The notes beneath the pieces were generated by a model. The model was not told the origin of the DNA and did not search any database. It saw only the letters and a program-made list of their open reading frames with translations. A stretch of DNA of 64,000 bases from Protopterus annectens (lineage: Eukaryota; Chordata; Ceratodontiformes; Protopteridae). The stretch lies in assembly GCF_019279795.1 (NCBI RefSeq), contig NC_056748.1:607044636-607108635 (forward strand), given 5' to 3'. This document shows, piece by piece, positions 44,747 through 54,867 of the stretch; position 1 is the first letter of the stretch; each line of letters starts with the position of its first letter. The position numbers and the translations under genes were made by a program.

Positions 44747-45518
44747 GGACCCAGGGAATGACACCTCTCTCTGACACGCACATACAGTAAAAGGGATGCC
44801 AAAGATGACACTACCTGTGCTCAACCATGTATAGTGAGTGTATTATGTGCATTCGACATAGGCAGCCTTCCAGCACCATCCGCAAGTCTGGCACACCCTC
44901 AAGGTAAGTCAATCAACCTACCAATTGCCAAATGGAGTAGAATGTGTCATTACCTGTGGCTATGGTATGGATGTGAGCATACAAGGGAATTGGGTGACTG
45001 AATGTTATGGCAGCAGACAGTAGACACCCACAGTGGCACCATGACATCTGTTACACACAGTAGCCAGGGTGACAAAACCCACTGCAGGAATTGTGCTGAG
45101 TGACATGTGTGTCCATATGGCCCACACATGCCAGTCAGGATGGTTTACATACCCAACAAAGTCTCAGCCAGCAGGACAGATGTAGACAAACCCAAACTGA
45201 GCCTGTGCCATGGCCCCAGAATGATGGCAATGGTTAACCTCCCCCTCAGGCCTACACAGACAGACCACAGCAGGGCAGGCAGTGGGATGTTAGTTCTGAA
45301 GGGTAGGAAGTCAGACAATAATGTGTAGGGCAACCAAAGCCACGATCTGTAGTACACTTGTATGCCTCTGGTCAGCATGATAGTTAGCAATACATAATGA
45401 AATGGAGTACCTGTGTTAGACAAATATGTATTTAAACATGTATAAAGTGCTAGTTTAAAAGCAAGTAGTATATAATGCATTTTATTCTATTTACAATATG
45501 GCAATAAGAATGATTTTA
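44747..45518. other. Unassigned sequence, possibly the rest of the Harbinger element
   Basis: CA-rich, moderately GC-rich sequence similar in composition to the Harbinger interior and to 46700-47320. ORFs at 45107-45328 (plus) and 45145-45480 (minus) are unrecognised. Confidence 0.35.
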
Positions 45519-46123
45519 CATGTAGTTGCTTGAAGCTTGGAACTGCAGTGTGTTTGAACTCTGACCCTGGCAGTAGCTAGCCCAGCAAGCTTATGTTTCT
45601 CACTAATGATTATCTGCTGGGTCAGCAAAATTAAATGTATAAAGCATTGAATATTCTTATTCCTTCCTCTGAGATAATTGACCTTGTGAATGTATCAGAA
45701 GATAAGACACAGCTGCTTCAAGAAGAACAAAGAAGAATATTGCCAGAGTGAACCGACCATTGTATTCGAGCTGGCCTGAGACCTTGGGAAAGCAACATTT
45801 ACAGAAAGACATTATAGTGAACCAGGTGCTTTGCAAGGCTGTATTATTCCCATGGGAAAACTTTTAAAATGTATAACATCAGCTTTTTCTTATGAATAGA
45901 ATATTGTAGACTATAGTGATGTAGGTGCCCTGTGACTAACCACGTCAGTAAGGTGGGCACAGCTTGAATGTAAGACTATATAAAATTGTGTACTTCCTGC
46001 ATCATGTCAGACAAAACTCTGTACTTGTATGGTTTTTTGCCTCCTGGTGTACACTAGTAAACTTTTGCATCTGAGCCTCCTGTGTTGTTATCATTTGTTT
46101 TTATTTAACAACCTGACATACTA
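45519..46123 (+). repeat. Candidate solo LTR
   Basis: The segment starts TGTAGTTGCTTGAAG and ends CAACCTGACA. Near its 3' part it has a TATA-like CTATATAAAATT (about 45974), then GTACTTCCTGCATC, AGTAAACTTTTGCATCTGAG and CCTCCTGTGTTGTTATC, an arrangement like the R-U5 part of an LTR. No internal genes and no clear target duplication are seen. The limits are guesses. Confidence 0.35.
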
Positions 46124-46132
46124 GTACAGTCA

Positions 46133-46690
46133 TAGCAAATGTGTACAAGTGCCACGTGTGCCCCCCACATCCTACATAGTAATGTAATAACAGTCAGGTG
46201 TGCCCTCCAACCCTGTGTAGAAATGTATAAATAGTCAGGTGTGCCCCTTCCATCCTACATAGTAATGTAATAGCAGTCAGGTGTGCCCCCCCAACCCTGT
46301 GTAGAACTGTAGAAATAGTCATGTGTGCCCACTCATCTTACATAGTAATGTAATAACAGTCAGGTGTGCCCCCCAACCCTGTGTAGAAATGTAGAAATAG
46401 TCAGGTGTGCCTCCCCCATCCTACATAGTAATGTAATAACAGTCAGGCGTGCCCCCCAACCCTGTGTAGAAATGTAGAAATAGTCAGGTGTGCCCCCCCA
46501 TCCTATATAGTAATGTAATAACAGTCAGGTGTGCCACCCCAACCCTGTGTAGAAATGTAGAAATAGGTGTTCCCCCCATCCTACATAGTAATGTAATAAC
46601 AGTCAGGTGTGCCCCCACACTCCTGTGTAGAAATATAGAAACAGCCAGGTGTGCCCCCCCGCTATGCAGAAATGTAGTAACAGTCAAAGC
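46133..46690. repeat. Minisatellite of about 81-bp dimeric units
   Basis: Two related half-units of about 40 bp alternate: one with GTCAGGTGTGCCCCCCATCC then TACATAGTAATGTAATAACA, the other with CCAACCCTGTGTAG then AAATGTAGAAATA. The pair is repeated about six and a half times with small length changes in the C-run. ORFs of about 68 codons on both strands are by-products. Confidence 0.9.
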
Positions 46691-47319
46691 TACATGATCG
46701 ATGGATACCCTGCAGAGTCAGTATGCTACCACTCAGTGTATAACACAAAGGTCAGCACTGCAGCACAAACTACCTTGACACGATCCACATATTCAATACA
46801 GACGGCCACACTGGGCATGCTCACACACTTAAACACATGAAGGCCATGTCTGCAAACACCAGTGGACAAGACATATCTGGCAGTTGCAGTTGTTAGTGCA
46901 GACACTTGTCAGTATGCACCACTCATACCTTGCACACACAGTGAATAGGAATACAGACATATATGTCAGGACAACACACTATAATAAGCCAAAGGTAGAC
47001 GTACATAGATGTGTGGAAGAGGATGACTGTGACAAGGAGCCATCCAGGCCTGTCCCACCCAGCACACAGCCAAAGGGCTCCAAACACATGAGGTGCAAAT
47101 GTCACTCACTGCAGATACTAGCCACCAGTATCTGTCAGCATTTGCAGACTATGTGGTATACGTGCCAGCTGAGCAACATGACTGTACAAGGAAGTAGTCA
47201 TCCAGCAGCTGTATACAGGTACCTGTGACATATGACCCCATGTGTGCCCGCATCTGGCGTGTCAACCCCTAGATGAATGGGTTATGGCCCATGCACACAC
47301 CGCCCTCCCCACAGCCCTA
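46691..47319. other. No recognised feature
   Basis: CA-rich sequence with unrecognised ORFs (46649-46840, 46884-47228). Confidence 0.4.
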
Positions 47320-47464
47320 CTATGACAAGCCTGCTGAGGTCATCCAATGTGAAATACACCTTTGGGAGAGTTGTAGCTCAGTATTCTCCATGGCATGTCC
47401 CATAACTGCGTACTGCTGTAGTGTGATAAACTAGTTAGGTAGGAGTTCTAACCCCAGACTTGGC

Positions 47465-47553
<89 letters not shown>

Positions 47554-47785
47554 TGTGTGTGTGTGTCTGTCTCTGACTGTGTAGAGAGCCATGCTTTTTA
47601 GGGTACTCACACTCCTTACAATTCATATACTCTACTTTGGCAAGGCTGCTGATGTCATCCACCTAGAAATACACCCCTGGAAAGGTTGTAGCCCAGTAAT
47701 CTCTGTAGCGCATCCTGTAACTGCGTACTGCTGTAGTGTGATAAACTAGTTAGGTAGGAGTTCTAACCCCAAACTTAGCAACTGT

Positions 47786-47856
<71 letters not shown>

Positions 47857-48376
47857 TCTGACTGTAGAGAGCAATGCTTTTTAGGGTACTCACACTCCCT
47901 ACAATTCATATACTCAACTTTGGCAAAGCTGCTGATGTCACCACCTAGAAATACACCTCTGGGAAGGTTGTAGCCCAGTAATCTCCATAGCACGTCCTGT
48001 AACTGCGTACTGCTGTAGTGTGATGAAGTAGTTAGGTAGGAGTTCTAACCCCAGACTTGGCAACTGTGTGTGTGATTGTGTGTCTGTGTGTGTGTGTTTG
48101 TGTGCGTGTCTGTCTGTCTCTGTGTAGAGAGCATGCTTTTTAGGGTACTCACTCTCCTTACAATTCATATACTCAACTTTGGCAAGGCTGCTGATGTCAC
48201 CCACCTAGAAATACACCAAGGAAGGTTGTAGCCCAATAATCTCCGTAGCACTTCCTGTAACTGTGTACTGCTGTAGAGTGATAAACTAGTTAGGTAGGAG
48301 TTCTAACCCCAAACTTGGCAACTGTGTGTGAGTGTGTCGGTGTGTGTGTTTGTGTGCATGTCTGTCTGTCTCTAAC
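47320..48376. repeat. Four tandem units of about 260-310 bp, each with an internal (TG)n
   Basis: The block AACTGCGTACTGCTGTAGTG recurs at about 47405, 47718, 48001 and 48258 (changed to AACTGTGTACTGCTGTAGAG). Each is followed by TTAGGTAGGAGTTCTAACCC, AACTGTG(TG)n, and in three units TCTCTGACTGT-like sequence with TTTTTAGGGTACTCACACTC and CTTTGGCAAGGCTGCTGATG. The TG run shortens from about 48 repeats to short interrupted tracts along the array. Confidence 0.9.
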
Positions 48377-48555
48377 CCCACACCCACCATAACTAAATAT
48401 GCCAACTCTGAGATCGCTCTACAGTAGACAAAATGGCAAAATCCGACTAGCAGCCAAGTGAAATCTTTCCCTGCATTAAATTGGTTATTCGCGATTTTCT
48501 GCTTTCGGTCTTACCAGTTCGATGTTTAGGTGTTATCTGGAGATATAGACCCTTT
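48375..48555 (-). mobile_element. Inverted-repeat element X4, one end only
   Basis: Read on the minus strand it starts GGGTCTATATCTCC and contains CATCGAACTGG, then a core (TCTACTGTAGAGC and GATCTCAGAGTTGGCATATT) shared with X1, X2 and X3. The other terminal arm was not found. The core runs into the fourth TG-containing tandem unit, so the tandem array may have grown inside or next to this element. Confidence 0.5.
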
Positions 48556-48862
48556 AAAATACTGCCAGTGTCCATTAATGAAAGTGCCAAACTTTTTATT
48601 GTTTCTGGACTTTTTATTGTTTCTGGATTTTCTGGTTGTTCCCCCATCCATGAGATCTAAACAAATAATCATTGTAGCTTCAAAGACTCTGTAAAGCTTT
48701 GTCTAGATGACATTTAGTTACATCCTGATTCTTGGGATTTTTTAAGTAGTATTAAAAGTGACTATTATAATGGGAATAACACTTTCACTATTATTGATGT
48801 CATAGACTTGTTAACCTCGATTCCCCATTATGAGGGGTTGACTTTTTTTCTACGAGGCCCTC

Positions 48863-49497
48863 TTGGAAGTATGTGACTTAAGTAATAACCTTCTAAATTT
48901 CGTTATGGTCCTCATGGACATTATTTTAAACAATAATTTCTTCACATTTGAGGGTGAATTTTTTAAACAGACTAAAGGGGTGGCCGTGGGTATTTGTTGT
49001 GCCCCCCTTTTTGCAAACTTAGTAATGTACAGATGGGAAAAAGAACATATTTTAATAGTAAATTCCCAGATCAATGGTGGACCTACCTCCACTTCCTGGA
49101 TGACATATTTATTTTCTGGAAGAAAGATGGGGAAATTATGGAATTTTTTGATTGTATTAACAGAGTATGTACTTATTTTAAAATTACTAGTACTCTTAGT
49201 AAGGATTCCATTAATTATTTGGATGTAAATGTTGCTTTGGACAGGGACAAAAAAAGTTTCACATCCATAGTATTCAGGAAGCCAACTTTCTCAAATGACT
49301 ATTTGGAATATAACAGTAGTCATCCGGGTTACACAAAGAGAAATATTGTAAAAGGGCAGATGATGAGGCTTGCCAGAATGTGTTCAAGTCAAGATATTTG
49401 TAAGAGGGAAATGGCTACCTTGGTAAACCTCTTTATTGAAAGAGGCTACCCGACACAAATGCTATACCCCATATGTGAGGAAGTTATGAATGAATAG
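48863..49497 (+). pseudogene. PLE-3 reverse transcriptase (palm and thumb)
   Basis: The first frame (48863-49228) gives LMDIILNNNFFTFEGEFFKQ, then TKGVAVGICCAPLFANLVMY RT motifs. After a shift near 49030 the frame 48994-49497 has FLDDIFIFWKK (catalytic pair), INYLDVNVALDRD, FRKPTFSNDYLEYNSSHPGY and VKGQMMRLARMCSSQD, with GYPTQML near the end. A stop at 49495-49497 separates it from the endonuclease frame. The RT is related to telomerase RT as in other PLEs. Confidence 0.82.
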
Positions 49498-49587
49498 GGA
49501 AAAAGATTTAAACCTTTACTAGGAACAACAACTGAACCTATAGGGAACCCTGAGGTCCAGAACACGGACAAAAATTACAGTCAAGCA

Positions 49588-50181
49588 TTGGTTTTAAGAT
49601 TTGGTGAGCTGAGTAAGGAAATTAAACAGATAGTGAGAAGGAATTGGGTCATATTTAAAAGTACGGACGACCTTTTAGATTTTATAGGTAAAGAACCTGT
49701 GTTTGCATTTAAAACTAATTATAATTTAAAATTTTTATTGGAGCACCGTATTCATTCAAGTGGTCTACCAAGAGAGACCAGGAACTGTGGATTATGTGCC
49801 TACTGTCCGTACATTTTGGGCATTGAGTACATGGAAATAGGGTCCCCTAGGAGGAAAGTTACACTGAAAAGGGGCTCTTGTGGATCTAAGGGGTTAGTGT
49901 ATGTGGCAGTTTGTCAGAACTGTCAACATTTCTATGTATGCAAAACTGAAAGGGCTCTCCGTAGGAGGATATATGAACACCTCTACGCTATTAGATGTGA
50001 AGATGAGAACAATTCCCTATATAGGCACTTGAAGGGGAACGTGTTATGTAAAACTTTTCACTTTGGGATTTTAGAAATTGTAGGAAGTGACTTGAGGGGA
50101 GGGAATTGGAAGAAGAGACTTGAGAGGGAAGAGTTAATGTGGCAGTTTAGACTAAATTCCACCCACCCCCGGTATAAATGA
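49588..50181 (+). pseudogene. PLE-3 GIY-YIG endonuclease, YIG Gly replaced
   Basis: The 197-codon frame has the connector KQIVRRNWVIFKSTDDLLDF, a Cys block CGLCAYCPYI, then LVYVAVCQNCQHFYVCKTER and RIYEHLYAIR, followed by RGGNWKKRLEREELMWQFRL. The second half of the GIY-YIG signature should read FYVGKT or FYIGKT, as in PLE-1 and PLE-2, but here reads FYVCKT, so the conserved Gly is Cys. The frame is otherwise open. The change may inactivate the nuclease. Confidence 0.85.
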
Positions 50182-50508
50182 GACATGTAGTATCATGCCA
50201 GTATTGAAGTACAAGGCATTAAAGCTTTAGAAGACATTTTTTTATCAAAAAAGATTTTTAAATAAGACATTTAATATATAAAATGTGAATCATAGTTTTG
50301 TAATATTGTATTATTGCACATTTAAATATTTGGAAGTGTTCTTATATATTTTTATGTCATTAATAAGATGGTTCTGAATTAATTTAAAAGCATTTTTAAC
50401 TTTTACCCTTACAAGGACTTCCTTACATTTTTGACTCTTAATTGACAATCAACTTTAATTGTTCACCGGGGACTATTTAAGTATGGTATTGATGTATTTT
50501 AATTTGTT

Positions 50509-50545
50509 CTGAAGATGTCTTGGGTTACAAGACGAAAGCGCGCTT
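50509..50545 (+). ncRNA. Hammerhead-ribozyme-like motif in the PLE-3 tail
   Basis: The motif has CTGAAGA (fits CUGANGA), one T, stem II GTCTTG/CAAGAC with six perfect pairs and loop GGTTA, then the conserved GAAA. Stem III is AGCG/CGCT with no loop (the palindrome AGCGCGCT), and T sits at the cleavage position. Zero-loop stem III is the form thought to work as dimers in PLE hammerheads. Stem I partner sequences were not convincing. Confidence 0.65.
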
Positions 50546-50650
50546 GACTACTGGTTTGGATTATTGTAATAAATCAACTTTGTATCTGCTTTGGAGGTTG
50601 CTGCAACACTTTTTTCCCACTGTTTCCACAGGAATTGCTTTGTCTGTTTA

Positions 50651-51060
50651 TTGGTTGAAGTTTGGCAAGTTCCTACCTGTTTTTTTGTACTTCCTCAGTT
50701 AACATACAGTGAAAAAACACTAAAAACTAAGCACACTCTATAGGACAAAACTCTGTCTATCTAACACTGCAAAATGTCATATTGCCACTACCTACCTAGT
50801 TTACAGTCATTGCAAAGAAATGGAAAGTACTGAATACGGGGAAAATGCAAGGAATAAGGAAATACTAACATTTCTCAAATAATATTTTATCAACACTTGC
50901 TATGTCTTTATCATTAATGGGAGTCTTGCATTACCTGTTGCTTTGTAACAGATGCAGTTTAGTAATATATCTCTAAGGTTGAGTGACACAGTAAAGAGAA
51001 AACTAATATTTGAAGCTACCTTTCTCTTTCCTGTAATTATGTACACCCTCTGAAGTAATA

Positions 51061-51135
<75 letters not shown>

Positions 51136-52365
51136 AGAGAGAGGACAGGTTTGTAGGAGAAGAAACCTAACAATAGAGTGACAACCACCTTTTTTGTAAT
51201 ATCATGGATTGTGACAGTGTCTTTGTAGTCTGTCAGCTTTAGCCGTTTCACTTACAGTATATGGAGTCCCGGTTATGAAGGACTTGCTGTTTCACGCTAG
51301 GCCAAAGGAATGGACACAGTGCTAATGGTAGTATGTGCTCTGATGCCATCAAGCATGGTAATTTATTTCTGCAGCTCCCACTTCTGTATAAACTTAGACA
51401 GGAGACAATGTTGTAATGATGCATGCAAGCTGTGTAATCCAAGTTATGGGAAGGGAATAAATGAACTAAGCAACCTCTGAGAATTCAGCAGGAGGAGGAC
51501 AGACTTTTAAGTAACTTGGAGGACTCAACAGAGTAAATAAAGGTATTATTCTTCATAAAAAGATAGATTGAAACACAGAATGATACAATTAAATACAAAG
51601 AGGATCAGCTCAGATGCATTGTAAATAATCACTTATTTCCATTAGAAGTAATGGCAAATGCATGATACTGACTTCCTGAAGACACTGTAAAATCAAAAAC
51701 AGTGATAAAATGTAAGAGTTTGTGCAACAGATATAGGGCAGTTTTTGTCTTTTATGCTGCTGGAGGTTACATTAGACCGAGTCCTAATTAGGAGTAACAA
51801 CTCTGCATTTATTTCACTATTTGTTGCACTATTTATTATAATGCATTGCCTAAGAATTCAAAGTGTTATATACATTTTCTGTATGCTGATGATTTGTACT
51901 GTTCTACTCATCCTCTTCTTTTTTATTGTTCTTCTAATTGTTAGTTATTATTGCTATTATTTTATTTTTTGTTCAGGGAATAGAACCCTGGGGCCAAGGA
52001 TTTTTTTCATGCATATTGTGAAATTTGGTAACTGACTCAAAACACATTTGTATGCCTCCTATTAGGCTAAATGAGACTTGGTAACAAACCAGTTTGTTCA
52101 GGGACATCTTTAGGTGGGGGTTAGGTAGAAATATTAGTGTGAATTAAAAGAGGATATGGGGAGGATGAAAGGGTTAAATGGGAATGTAGGAGAATTGGGA
52201 GGAAATGAGTTAAGGGTAGGGAGGGGTTTAATGGGTTTTATGCAAGTGTAACTGCATAAGGAATCACATTTTGGCATGAACTTGCTACATGCCCTCCCTC
52301 CTTTTTTTGGAGAACAGAGAGAGATTGTGGTTATTTTATAAGTTTGAGTAGGGTGGAGAAGAGGG
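50651..52365. other. No recognised gene; contains (TG)n
   Basis: Only short ORFs. A (TG)n tract lies at 51063-51131, and an AT-rich stretch at 51750-52035 gives a hydrophobic, T-rich chance ORF. Confidence 0.45.
51063..51131. repeat. (TG)n microsatellite
   Basis: About 34 TG units, followed by a short AG tract. Confidence 0.95.
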
Positions 52366-52394
52366 GCAGACTTGTCCTCTTCTGTTCCCCCTCT

Positions 52395-52690
52395 GATGTT
52401 GGCTGTTTAATTCAGTGAGTTGGGAAAGGAAAGCAGTTGGACGCAGCTTGATAGGTAAAATAAGCAAGCAGAGGTAAGGACGCTGCTTATTTGGTTGGAT
52501 ATTTAATGCAGTAAGTGTTAAATTAAGTGAGTGATGGGGCACTGCTTCATAAATAAAATAAGAGAGCAGAGGTAAGGATGCTGCTTATTTGATTGGATGT
52601 TTAATTCAATAAGTGATAAAGGAAGTGAGTGATGGAAAGCTGCTTCATAAGTAAAATAAGAGAGCAGAGGTAAGGACACTGCTTATTGGG
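52395..52690. repeat. Tandem repeat, period about 97 bp, three units
   Basis: AGCAGAGGTAAGGA starts at 52467, 52563 and 52662. Units share CTGCTTATTTGGTTGGAT, AAGTGAGTGATGG and CTTCATAAATAAAATAAG with small changes. The array ends about 120 bp before PLE-4. Confidence 0.85.
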
Positions 52691-52924
52691 TTAGGGTGAG
52701 CAGGGTCACTCTACCCTAGTTAACTGTTATATGGCTGCTTATGCTGTGATTAATATTAATTATATGGTTGTTTATGTTGTGATTAATAAATAATGTTGGT
52801 TAATAAAGTTATCGTAGTCAAAAGAAGCAGGCTAGCAAGTATGGTAGGTGCACAGGCCAAGCAAACTATTACATAACAAAAAAGAAGAGCCAGCACCTTG
52901 GGAGCGTGAATGTTTATTGAGAAA

Positions 52925-52961
52925 ACCAGACCGGTTTCAGCATATTGCTTTTATCAGTGGT
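52925..52961 (-). ncRNA. Hammerhead-like motif, PLE-4 minus copy (mutated core)
   Basis: Same layout as at 54108-54144, but the first box reads CTGATAA, so the conserved G is A. Predicted inactive. Confidence 0.45.
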
Positions 52962-53224
52962 ACATGAAATAAGGCAGTGTAAAGACTGCAATATATACTC
53001 TGTCTAATTAAAGACAAATGACATAATTTCCTGACTAATGAATATTCAGTCTGATACTGAACCATAAAAATAAAATACAATCAAAATAATAAAAAATGTA
53101 AACAAAAATTAATTTATTTTTTCTTTTGTTCCAAAATTAAACTAAACCTATGAGATTTGTTGATCCATAAGTTGTATCAAGACCCATGAAGAGAAAGGAG
53201 ATGTTGACAAAACCCTACAGTTTG

Positions 53225-53545
53225 TCATTTAATCCCGGTGGGAATAAACCCCCTAATTTCACAATCCATTTCCTTTCCTTCATGTTTAATATAACATGCC
53301 ACCCTGTTTTAAAAGATCTGTTGCCCGATATTTTGTCAATGACTGTAAAAGTAAATTTAGCAGTATGATGAACAAGTGAATGTCTCTATAAAGCATTGGT
53401 GGCCCTTGCATTTCTGATGTCTCCTAGATGTTCTGACATTCTACACCTAAATTGTCTAGAAGTTTGCTCCACATAAAAGGCTTGACAAGTACAGGTGGCC
53501 AGATATATAATCCAGCCTGTTCCGCAATTGGCATAAAAATTCATG
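53225..53545 (-). pseudogene. PLE-4 GIY-YIG endonuclease remnant
   Basis: Minus-strand translation by eye gives GWIIYLATCTCQAFYVEQTS and RQFRCRMSEHLGDIRNARATN, then ALYRDIHLF. This is the GIY-YIG nuclease with the YVGKT position changed to YVEQT. No RT is present, so the copy was truncated at its 5' end on insertion. Several conserved residues are lost. Confidence 0.7.
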
Positions 53546-54107
53546 TCATAAACCTGCAATATGCTGAAACCGGTCTGGTTTTCTCAATAAACATTCATGC
53601 TCCCAAGGTGCTGGCTCTTCTTTTTTGTTTTGTCATAGTTTGCTTGACCTGTGCACCTACCATACTTGCTAGCCTGCTTTTTTTGACTATGTGTACTTAG
53701 CTGGTTGTTGGTGTGAGGTGTGCTGAAGTAGGAGCCATTTTGTGGCATTCGGTGTTGGTAGAAGAGGATTCCTCACATTGTTGCTGGATGTTATCCTTTC
53801 TTTCATCATTTCGTTCACTTGTATGTTCACCTTGTTATTAATTTATCTTGGTTTGGCAAAACAAAGGATAGTCAAGAACAAAATGGCATCTGTTGCCCCT
53901 TCTTTTGAACCATTTATTGGATTAACCCTCATTATTCTGCAGCTAGTGAAGGGTGATGGTCTACATGTTTTCGCATTATCAGCATTGATTGTATTTTATT
54001 TTTATGGTTCAGTATCAGACTGAATATTCATTAGTCAGGAAATGATGTCATTTGTCTTTAATTAGACAGAGTATATATTGCAGTCTTTACACTGCCTTAT
54101 TTCATGT

Positions 54108-54144
54108 ACCACTGATGAAAGCAATATGCTGAAACCGGTCTGGT
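54108..54144 (+). ncRNA. Hammerhead-ribozyme-like motif in PLE-4 (best stem I)
   Basis: Stem I ACCA (54108-54111) pairs with TGGT (54141-54144). Between them lie CTGATGA, an extra A, stem II AGCA/TGCT with loop ATA, GAAA, and stem III ACC/GGT with no loop. C is at the cleavage position. All conserved core bases are present. The single extra A between the core and stem II is the one departure. Confidence 0.65.
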
Positions 54145-54207
54145 TTTCTCAATAAACATTCACGCTCCCAAGGTACTGGTTCTTTTTTGATTTTTTAATA
54201 AAGTTAT

Positions 54208-54735
54208 GTTTATGGAAGTTTAATAAAGGTCGTCAAACGTCATTTGGTGTGATGTGTGTTTACTGAAGGGGACCAGGACAAGGTTATTTATCAAAACAGA
54301 TCCAAGCACTTTAGCATTAATTTCACATTCCAGCTTAAACTAATATGACTTTTTGGTCTCTATGATAGCACAGTAACTATGCTCACTCTTGCATACCTGC
54401 ATACATTTCTTTAGGCCATTTTTCAGATTTTAAATTCAACAGAAAAACACAAAACACATAAATTATATCATTCTAAATATTTTTACCAGTGTCAGTAATC
54501 TTTTCTCTTCACAGACATTATTGATGCACCTATATAACATGAATGGTACTATCACCAAATACCTTACTGGCATTATTGTCTTTGCATCATTTCTACACAG
54601 TTGGTAGTGCTTTGGTCTCAGCATCTTGACTGCATACACATTTTAAGACAGGTTTTAATTTTAGCTGTCTACTCCTGCTGTTAGACTATAATTAACTGCA
54701 GAAAAAGTCAGTACCTCTGTAACCAGAGACTTTTG
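54208..54735. other. No recognised feature
   Basis: AT-rich sequence without recognisable coding or transposon motif. Confidence 0.45.
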
Positions 54736-54845
54736 TCAGCCCCGTAGTGGTTAAGGTGTTCACCTTATAGGCACAAGGTGCAGGGTTTGATTCTCACATG
54801 GAGTAATTGGCTGAGTTTCAAATGGCCCACAAAGACAGTTAACTT
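54736..54845 (+). mobile_element. tRNA-derived SINE head
   Basis: GCCCCGTAGTGGTTAAGGTG has an A-box-like start, and GGGTTTGATTCTC is B-box-like, spaced as in tRNA. A short unrelated tail, AAATGGCCCACAAAGACAG, follows. It lacks a proper acceptor stem, so it is called a SINE fragment and not a tRNA gene. Confidence 0.55.
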
Positions 54846-54867
54846 GGTATTAATTTATAAACTTATA

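Larger units (their letters stand above)
36515..44750 (+). mobile_element. Harbinger (PIF) DNA transposon with internal tandem duplication and PLE-2 insertion
   Basis: The transposon carries a Harbinger transposase in two incomplete to near-complete copies, because an internal 1.68-kb segment is tandemly duplicated (36788-42718 and 42719-44396). The first unit is interrupted by PLE-2 at 37169-41405. Neither terminal inverted repeat was identified with confidence. The left limit is set at the start of the GGCCCGCGG stretch and the right limit at the end of transposase homology; the element may extend beyond 45 kb. No second (Myb-like) ORF was recognised. Confidence 0.7.
48680..50650 (+). mobile_element. 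Penelope-like element PLE-3, 5'-truncated
   Basis: The plus-strand copy begins within the RT (TIIDVIDLLTSIPHYEGL read by eye at about 48790-48850). It continues through the catalytic FLDD, a Cys-containing linker and a GIY-YIG domain to a 3' tail with a hammerhead-like motif at 50509-50545. It differs from PLE-2 in sequence and is nearer PLE-1 in motif style. No flanking duplication was found. One stop and two frameshifts are visible. Confidence 0.82.
52813..54194 (-). mobile_element. Composite Penelope-like element PLE-4 with three tail copies
   Basis: The whole is bounded by TTAATAAAGTTAT at 52800-52812 and 54195-54207, a perfect 13-bp duplication. A minus-strand, 5'-truncated copy (52813 to about 53555) has a GIY-YIG remnant and a complete tail. 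It meets a plus-strand tail (about 53555-53693) that is its inverted repeat. This runs on into about 290 bp of other sequence, perhaps the 5' region of a further copy. A third plus-strand tail (about 53985-54190) ends the element. Partial tandem and inverted copies are characteristic of PLE insertions. Confidence 0.82.

Noticed and set aside
47435-48204. His/Thr- or Cys/Val-repeat ORFs
   Set aside because: They are translations of (TG)n tracts.
51745-52035. Membrane protein ORF
   Set aside because: The hydrophobicity comes from a T-rich tract, with no recognised family.
54736-54810. tRNA gene
   Set aside because: A- and B-box-like sequences exist, but no complete cloverleaf or acceptor stem can be formed. 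It fits a SINE head better.
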